Positions 6,285 to 10,714 of a stretch of DNA of 10,714 bases are shown here, piece by piece. Each line of letters begins with the position of its first letter. The stretch's first letter is position 1. The stretch lies in assembly GCA_031400005.1 (NCBI GenBank), contig JANNPJ010000154.1, positions 1 to 10,714 on the forward strand. The letters run 5' to 3'. The position numbers and the translations under genes are program-made. The notes beneath the pieces were generated by a model, which had not been told where the DNA came from, made no database searches, and saw nothing but the letters and a program-made list of their open reading frames with translations. This DNA comes from JANNPJ01 sp031400005 (GTDB taxonomy: Bacteria; Actinomycetota; Actinomycetes; Actinomycetales; Kineosporiaceae).

Positions 6285-8270
6285 TCAGGGCTCGAGCAGC
6301 CAGAGGAAGCCGAGCGCTGGCAGCCGAACCCAACCGTTGTTGATCTCCGGTTCGCCGTCGCTGGACAACAGCATCTGCAGTCCCGACAGCCCGAACTTGG
6401 CGCCGTCCAGCCAGACGTCTTCGCCGGCGAAATTGGCCAGCCCGACGAAGGTCCCGCTGCGTGGGTAGCGCCGCCGCCAGACCAGCACCCGGCCGTCTCC
6501 GGCGTCGATCACCTCGGACTCGCCACCGGTACGTAGCGCCAGGGTGGCCTTACGAGCCTGCGCCAGCCGTCGCATCCAGCCGAAGACCTTGCCCTCCAAC
6601 GTCTCTGGATCGGTACGTCGCTTCGCTGCCGGCCAATCCATCCTGGGTCGGTGCATCCACCGGTTGTCATCGGCCAGCGCGAGATCGTCCAGATATCGTG
6701 CGTCGTTGCGCAGGGCCAGTTCGTCACCCATGTACAGCAGCGGGACGCCGCCGAAGGCGTAAATCACCGCGTGCAGCAGGATGAATCGGCGCAGCGCCAG
6801 TTCCAAGGCGGCGGCGTCCGGCAATTCCAGGGCCTGCTCGATGCCGCAGAGCGAGGCCGTCGACCCACTGACCCGGGCATCTCCGGTCGCCGGATTCTCC
6901 TGGAACAGCGCGCCGCGGGCGAACGAGCCTTCATACCGGCCGGCGTAGAAGTCGTTGAGGAAGCGGCGATGCGCGAAGCCGTTGAATCCCACTGCGGCAG
7001 CGTCACCGTCGTTGACTGCCCACCCGATGTCGTCGTGACAGCGCACGTAGGTGACCCACGAGGTATCGCTCGGAATCGGTCGCATCCGGCCCAACGACTG
7101 GGTGGCCAGTCGGGCGTCACCGGTGGCCAGGCTGCTCCACAGCATCACCATCAATTGGTTGTGGTAGGCCAGTTCGCACTCCGGCCGATACCGTTCGTGC
7201 CCGCCAAGATAAGGCACCAGTTCGTCCGGGGCGACGATCGCCTCGGCCTTGAAGATCACTCCCGGTGCCGCCAGCTTGACCAGCGCGTGCAACACCTGCA
7301 TGAGGGTATGCGCCTCCGGCTGATTCATGCAGGAGGTGCCCATTCGCTTCCACATGAACGGGACGGCGTCCATCCGGAAGATTTCCACGCCGCGGTTAGC
7401 CAACCAGAGGATGGTTTCCAGCATTGCGGCCAGCACGTTCGGGTTGGCGTAATTCAAATCCCATTGGTAAGACCAGAACGTCGTCCAAACCCATCCACCC
7501 GCACCATCATTCGCGTCGTCAAACCAGGTGAAGGAACCCGGAGCGCGGTCCGGGAAGACCTCCATGATGGTCCGCTCATAGGCGTCCGGCATGGTCCGGT
7601 CGGGAAATGCGGTGTAGAAATCGGCAAACTGCGGGTCGCCGGACAGCCAGCCTTCCGCCCAGGGATGCTCTTTCGCGGTGTGGTTGAGAACCAGGTCGAT
7701 GCACAGGCTCATCCCACGCTCGCGCAGGGCCTGCCCCGCCGTCTCCAACTCCGCCATCGTGCCCAGTCGCGGGTCGACGCTGCGGTAGTCCATCACCGCG
7801 TATCCACCGTCGTTCTCACCGGGCCGTGGCTTCAGCAGGGGCATCAAATGCAGGTAGGTGACACCAAGTTCGGCCAGGTAGTCCAGGTTGTCCGGCAGCG
7901 CGGCGAGCGAATCGCAGTATCGGTCGACATAACAGACGTAGCCAATATTGCGGGCCCGCTGATACCAGTGCGGGTCGATCTCCCGCCGCCGATCCAGCTC
8001 CCGCAGCTCGGTTGGACGGTGCTCGACGGCGTCCACGGCAGCGCGGACCAGTCGCTCGAACAGCGCTGGGACGTCGTGAGCCGGGCCGTACAGATCGGCC
8101 AGCGGTTCGTAGATATCCAGCAGGTGCTTGTCCAGCCTGGCCTCGAACGCCACCGCCTCCGCTCGGCCGAGGCGGGACTGCGCCTCCAACGTCAGATCCG
8201 GCAGGAATCGCCGATGCGCCGCGATGGCCTGATTCCGACGCGTCTTCTCCGATGCCGCCATGCCCGGCAT
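6285..8270 (-). CDS. Amylosucrase (GH13, sucrose:1,4-alpha-glucan glucosyltransferase)
   Basis: Up to 661 residues, close to known amylosucrases (~630-650). It converts sucrose to fructose while adding glucose to an alpha-1,4-glucan (EC 2.4.1.4), and can also hydrolyse or isomerise sucrose. A helical N-terminal domain (about 1-105) precedes a GH13 barrel and a C-terminal beta domain. Numbering from the ATG at 8270, the key residues are D154 and Y157 in NDGGY, H197 in VLNHTA, R299 and nucleophile D301 in FRMDAV, acid/base E343 in FKAEAIV, H412-D413 in CHDDIGW, and R537 in DNRWMHRP. They correspond in order and spacing to the Neisseria polysaccharea enzyme's D144, H187, R284/D286, E328, H392/D393 and R509. 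D154-R537 is the salt bridge that closes the sucrose pocket, which favours amylosucrase over plain amylase or trehalose synthase. No signal peptide is seen, so it is intracellular. GAAAGG ends directly before the ATG at 8270 but nine bases before the ATG at 8261, so the real start may be 8261. Confidence 0.92.
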   Translation of the reverse strand: MPGMAASEKTRRNQAIAAHRRFLPDLTLEAQSRLGRAEAVAFEARLDKHLLDIYEPLADLYGPAHDVPALFERLVRAAVDAVEHRPTELRELDRRREIDPHWYQRARNIGYVCYVDRYCDSLAALPDNLDYLAELGVTYLHLMPLLKPRPGENDGGYAVMDYRSVDPRLGTMAELETAGQALRERGMSLCIDLVLNHTAKEHPWAEGWLSGDPQFADFYTAFPDRTMPDAYERTIMEVFPDRAPGSFTWFDDANDGAGGWVWTTFWSYQWDLNYANPNVLAAMLETILWLANRGVEIFRMDAVPFMWKRMGTSCMNQPEAHTLMQVLHALVKLAAPGVIFKAEAIVAPDELVPYLGGHERYRPECELAYHNQLMVMLWSSLATGDARLATQSLGRMRPIPSDTSWVTYVRCHDDIGWAVNDGDAAAVGFNGFAHRRFLNDFYAGRYEGSFARGALFQENPATGDARVSGSTASLCGIEQALELPDAAALELALRRFILLHAVIYAFGGVPLLYMGDELALRNDARYLDDLALADDNRWMHRPRMDWPAAKRRTDPETLEGKVFGWMRRLAQARKATLALRTGGESEVIDAGDGRVLVWRRRYPRSGTFVGLANFAGEDVWLDGAKFGLSGLQMLLSSDGEPEINNGWVRLPALGFLWLLEP

Positions 8271-8334
8271 CCTTTCAGTGATAATCGCACCCTGGCGCCC
8301 AGCGCACCCTTTAGCCTCACCGGACCGCTCGCCT

Positions 8335-8349
8335 TACCCTTGCCCGATG
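8335..8349 (+). promoter_or_regulatory. Leaderless promoter of the yjbQ-like gene
   Basis: TACCCT (8335-8340) fits the actinobacterial -10 consensus TANNNT, and the ATG at 8347 begins seven bases after its first downstream base, where transcription would start. No Shine-Dalgarno sequence precedes this ATG. Together these suggest a leaderless mRNA. A second -10-like box, TAGCCT (8312-8317), would give a leader of roughly 23 bases instead. Confidence 0.45.
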
Positions 8350-8748
8350 GACAGCATTGAGCTCACCGTTCGCTCCGGTGCCCGGCTGGTCACCGATCTG
8401 AGCGCGGAACTGGCCCGGTTCTGCGCTGAGCGCGGCGACGGGCTGGTCAACGTCTTCGTGCCGCACGCGACGGCCGGGGTGGCGCTGATGGAGACCGGCT
8501 CGGGCAGCGAGTCCGATCTGGCGGGGGCAATCGACCGGCTCCTGCCGGCCGAGGACATCTACCGGCACCGGCACGGCAGCACCGGGCACGGCCGCGACCA
8601 CGTTTTGCCGGCCTTCGTCAGCCCGTCCGTGAGCATCCCCGTATTTAGCGGCTCGCCAGCGCTGGGCACCTGGCAGAGCCTGGTCCTGATCGACAGCAAC
8701 ACCGACAACCCGGTCCGCACGGTCCGCCTCTCCTTCCTCCCCGGCTGA
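8347..8748 (+). CDS. yjbQ: YjbQ family protein (UPF0047, secondary thiamine-phosphate synthase type)
   Basis: 133-residue single-domain protein of the YjbQ/UPF0047 family. Visible hallmarks are FVPHATAGVALMETGSGSESDL (about 37-58), GHGRDHVLPAFVSPSVSIPVFSG (about 80-102) and LGTWQSLVLIDSNTDNP (about 106-122). The conserved His, Glu and Asp residues of the family's putative metal/active site are present. E. coli YjbQ shows weak thiamine-phosphate synthase activity, but the true function is unknown. The ATG at 8347 is chosen because the family begins with a strand like DSIELTVRSGARLVTDL. The frame extends up to 8260, but that part reads as non-family sequence overlapping the amylosucrase start. 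It is transcribed divergently from the amylosucrase, with 76 bases between the outermost starts. Nothing in its surroundings links it to thiamine. Confidence 0.88.
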   Translation: MDSIELTVRSGARLVTDLSAELARFCAERGDGLVNVFVPHATAGVALMETGSGSESDLAGAIDRLLPAEDIYRHRHGSTGHGRDHVLPAFVSPSVSIPVFSGSPALGTWQSLVLIDSNTDNPVRTVRLSFLPG

Positions 8749-8760
8749 CGCCTGCCTGGC

Positions 8761-8837
8761 GTACCGCCGGGGAGGATTGGTCGTTGATTTCGACCCCTGG
8801 GAGGCCTCCCAGAGGGTCGAATCCTCCCGGTCGGTAC
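8761..8837. repeat. 77-nt imperfect palindrome downstream of yjbQ, with a 16-bp perfect core
   Basis: The outer arms GTACCG (8761-8766) and CGGTAC (8832-8837) pair, then CC with GG, then GGGAGGATT (8770-8778) with AATCCTCCC (8820-8828). The inner arms TCGACCC (8790-8796) and GGGTCGA (8814-8820) pair as well. The centre is the perfect palindrome CTGGGAGGCCTCCCAG (8797-8812), with no loop. The only long unpaired piece is 8779-8789 on the left. It starts 12 bases after the yjbQ stop and has no T tract behind it. It could be a factor-dependent terminator or mRNA 3' stabiliser, or a small palindromic mobile or REP-like element. The structure is certain; the role is unknown. Confidence 0.75.
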
Positions 8838-9016
8838 CACTATCGACGACGACGCTTGCCCGCCTGCGCTGGCGCTGGTTCAAGGGCTGGATCTAGTGAT
8901 CCAGAACTGGAACAAGCTCGTTCGTGGACAAGTTGAGCGTGGGGTGTACCGGTGGCACTAATCTTATTCTCGACCGATCAACCGAAGAATCCCTCCCGAG
9001 GCGGTGACCTGCAGCG
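8838..9016 (+). promoter_or_regulatory. Leader and probable promoter region of cysK
   Basis: This is the rest of the 268-bp gap between yjbQ and cysK. A good -10 candidate is TAATCT (8959-8964). TTGAGC (8933-8938) could be its -35, but the 20-base spacer is long. A small perfect hairpin, CTGGATC-TAGT-GATCCAG, lies at 8887-8904, upstream of that promoter. The ribosome binding site before the cysK ATG is weak (GAGG at 8998-9001). I see no recognisable riboswitch or T-box and no coding sequence here. Confidence 0.35.
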
Positions 9017-9947
9017 ATGCGGATCTACGACGATGTGACGAAGCTTGTTGGTAACACCCCGCTGGTGCGGCTGAACCGGTTGACGGAGGGTGCGGGCGCG
9101 ATCGTGGCGGCCAAGCTCGAGTTCTACAACCCGGCCAGCAGCGTCAAGGACCGCATCGGGGTCGCGATGATCGACGCCGCCGAGGCCTCCGGTGAACTCA
9201 AGCCCGGTGGCACCATCGTGGAGGCGACCAGCGGCAACACCGGTATCGCGCTGGCCTTCGTGGGCGCCGCTCGAGGATACCGGGTCGTTCTGACGATGCC
9301 GGAGACGATGAGCAAGGAGCGCCGGGCGCTGCTGCGCGCGTACGGTGCCGAACTCGTGCTCACCCCCGGCAGCGAGGGGGATGAAGGGCGCGGTCGCCAA
9401 GGCCGAAGAGATCGGCCAGAACGAGGGCGCGGTCCAGGTCCGGCAGTTCGCCAACGAGGCCAACCCGGAGATCCACCGGCGCACCACCGCCGAGGAGATC
9501 TGGAACGACACCGATGGCCAGGTCGCGGCGGTTGTTGCCGGGATCGGCACCGGGGGCACTATCACCGGCGTCGGTCAGGAACTGAAGAAGCGCAACCCGG
9601 ACGTCAAGATCTTCGCGGTCGAGCCGAAGCTGTCGCCGATCCTCAATGGCGGCGCCCCCGGGCCGCACCCGTTGCAGGGCATCGGGGCCAACTTCGTCCC
9701 GGAACTGCTCGATACCTCGATCTACGACGAGGTGCTCGACGCCGAGGTGGAGGACTCGGTCACCTGGGCCCGCCGGGCGGCGAAGGAAGAAGGGCTGCTG
9801 GTCGGTCTCTCCTCGGGTTCGGCGTTGTGGGCGGCCAACGAGATCGCCAGGCGTCCTGAGTTCGATGGCAAGATCATCGTGGTCATCATCCCGTCGTTCG
9901 GTGAGCGCTACCTATCCACCATCCTGTTCAAGGACCTGCTGGACTAA
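9017..9947 (+). pseudogene. cysK: Cysteine synthase A (O-acetylserine sulfhydrylase) interrupted by a one-base frameshift
   Basis: PLP enzyme that makes cysteine from O-acetylserine and sulfide. Reading starts at the ATG at 9017 and is normal up to LVLTPGSEG. The run GGGGG at 9376-9380 then has one G too many: GAG GGG ATG AAG is expected (SEGMKG), but GAG GGG GAT is read. The upstream frame runs on out of phase to 9859, while the correct continuation lies in the +1 frame to the TAA at 9947. Removing one G restores 309 residues, the usual CysK length. All key motifs are then present: PLP lysine K44 in SSVKDR, the substrate loop TSGNTG (71-76), the phosphate-binding GTGGT (177-181), and LSSGSA (264-269). 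Nothing else is damaged, so a homopolymer sequencing error or a very recent mutation fits best. cysE starts 44 bases downstream, so they probably form one operon. Confidence 0.9.
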
Positions 9948-9991
9948 AACGCTCTATCCACCCCGCTTTCAACCCACCCTGCGACAGAACG

Positions 9992-10606
9992 GTGCGTGAC
10001 GTGCCAGCCACCCTTGTGGGCTCTAGTGCCAGACTCGGTTGGTTGGCACGTCTGCGTGAAGATCTGGCAGCCGCCAAAGAGCGCGATCCCGCCGTCCGCA
10101 GTTCGGCGGAATTGCTGCTCGGTTACCCCGGATTGCATGCGATCTGGAGTCACCGGCTAGCACACCGGATGTGGCAGCACCCCGGTTTGATGCTGCCGGC
10201 CCGGCTGATCTCGCTGTGGACCCGATCGTTCACCGGAGTGGAGATCCATCCCGGTGCGACGATCGGCCGCCGGTTCTTCATCGACCACGGTACGGGTGTG
10301 GTGATTGGTGAGACCGCCGAGATTGGGGACGACGTCATGCTCTACCACGACGTCACCCTGGGCGGTCGTAGCCTTCAGCGGGTGAAGCGGCACCCGACGA
10401 TCGGTGACGGCGTGGTGATCGGCGCCGGGGCCCGGATCCTCGGTCCGGTGAAGGTTGGCGACAAGGCGAAGATCGGGGCCAATGCCGTGGTCGTTCGCGA
10501 TGTCCCGGCCGGGGCGATCGTCGTCGGAATTCCCGGTGAGGTACTCCAGCCCCGCAATGCTCAGCAGGACGATCTGGACGCGGTGGACCCCGCGATCTGG
10601 ATCTAG
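9992..10606 (+). CDS. cysE: Serine O-acetyltransferase
   Basis: 204-residue short-form (EpsC/CysE) enzyme that acetylates serine from acetyl-CoA to give O-acetylserine, the substrate of CysK. An N-terminal helical part carries REDLAAAKERDPAVRS (22-37). A left-handed beta-helix of hexapeptide repeats follows, with VEIHPGATIGRRFFIDHGTGVVIGETAEIG (83-112). The catalytic base is H99 in IDHG; E84 stands where E. coli CysE has Asp143. YHDVTLGG (118-125), RHPTIGDG and ANAVVVRDVPAGAIVVGIPG complete the coil and CoA site. The protein ends in Ile (AIWI), the residue known to enter the CysK active site in the cysteine synthase complex. GTG at 9992 is used, and GTG at 10001 is an equal alternative; neither has a clear ribosome binding site. 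Confidence 0.93.
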   Translation: MRDVPATLVGSSARLGWLARLREDLAAAKERDPAVRSSAELLLGYPGLHAIWSHRLAHRMWQHPGLMLPARLISLWTRSFTGVEIHPGATIGRRFFIDHGTGVVIGETAEIGDDVMLYHDVTLGGRSLQRVKRHPTIGDGVVIGAGARILGPVKVGDKAKIGANAVVVRDVPAGAIVVGIPGEVLQPRNAQQDDLDAVDPAIWI

Positions 10607-10619
10607 GCGCACGCGGACG

Positions 10620-10714
10620 TTGTTTACTCGGATCCTTGTGTTGCTGCTTGCTGCCCTGGTGGCGTTGCCATGTTCGCTGGTGAGCGGATCTCGGCTGGTC
10701 GGTGGCTGGTCCCG
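10620..10714 (+). CDS. Possible start of a gene with a hydrophobic N-terminus (partial, runs off window)
   Basis: From TTG at 10620 the frame is open to the window edge. It encodes a short start (MFTR), a 12-residue hydrophobic stretch (ILVLLLAALVAL), then PCSLVSGSRLVGGW. This looks like a signal peptide or membrane anchor of a secreted or membrane protein. A lipobox is doubtful because Pro precedes the Cys. No ribosome binding site is clear and only 31 codons are visible, so the start (TTG 10620 or GTG 10638) and even the gene itself are tentative. Confidence 0.3.
   Translation, partial: MFTRILVLLLAALVALPCSLVSGSRLVGGWS

Noticed and set aside
6651..8360. Very long open frame on the plus strand (569 codons) opposite the amylosucrase.
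   Set aside because: It lies entirely antisense to a gene with intact GH13 catalytic motifs, resembles no protein I know, and is expected from third-position GC bias in high-GC DNA.
8317..8883. Minus-strand open frame across yjbQ and the downstream palindrome.
   Set aside because: It is antisense to the YjbQ motifs and low in recognisable content; it is a shadow frame.
8838..9016. Riboswitch or T-box upstream of cysK.
   Set aside because: No recognisable conserved core, specifier or antiterminator structure; only one small hairpin upstream of the likely promoter.
9376..9380. Programmed +1 frameshifting in cysK.
   Set aside because: Programmed frameshifting is not known for cysK. A plain G run without a stalling rare codon, stop or downstream structure that I can see does not support it; an indel is simpler.

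Overview
The window is high-GC bacterial DNA, almost certainly from an actinomycete (Actinomycetota). The clearest marker is a conservon-type gene set: sensor-kinase tail, Roadblock/LC7 protein, DUF742 protein and small GTPase. GTG and TTG starts, a probable leaderless gene and a sugar ABC importer without its own ATPase gene agree with this. I cannot place it to genus.

Layout. (1) Bases 1-2591, plus strand: the 3' end of a conservon operon. It holds the disordered, repeat-bearing C-terminus of a probable sensor histidine kinase, then cvnB-, cvnC- and cvnD-like genes that are tightly packed or overlapping. (2) Bases 2592-6195, plus strand: an AglEFG-type alpha-glucoside ABC importer, made of a lipoprotein binding protein and two permeases. 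A strong hairpin lies between the binding-protein and permease genes, and a terminator hairpin follows the operon. (3) Bases 6285-8270, minus strand: a full-length amylosucrase (GH13) with all catalytic residues, convergent with the transporter. (4) Bases 8347-8748, plus strand: a YjbQ-family protein, divergent from the amylosucrase and probably leaderless, followed by a large imperfect palindrome. (5) Bases 9017-10606, plus strand: cysK and cysE for cysteine synthesis. cysK as given carries a one-base frameshift in a run of five G. (6) The last ~95 bases may start another gene with a hydrophobic N-terminus.

How the genes work together. The conservon proteins would form a membrane-associated signalling complex. 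AglEFG would bring in an alpha-glucoside. Next to an amylosucrase, sucrose is the natural candidate, with the glucosyl units going into an alpha-glucan and fructose released; this link is inferred from position and enzyme specificity. CysE makes O-acetylserine and CysK turns it into cysteine. The C-terminal isoleucine of CysE fits assembly of the cysteine synthase complex, if CysK is really intact.

Most of the window is recognisable housekeeping or accessory metabolism. I did not find a convincing undescribed system. The points most worth checking are the cysK frameshift, the 77-nt palindrome after yjbQ, the nine-residue Trp/Pro repeats in the kinase tail, and the aglE-aglF intercistronic hairpin.
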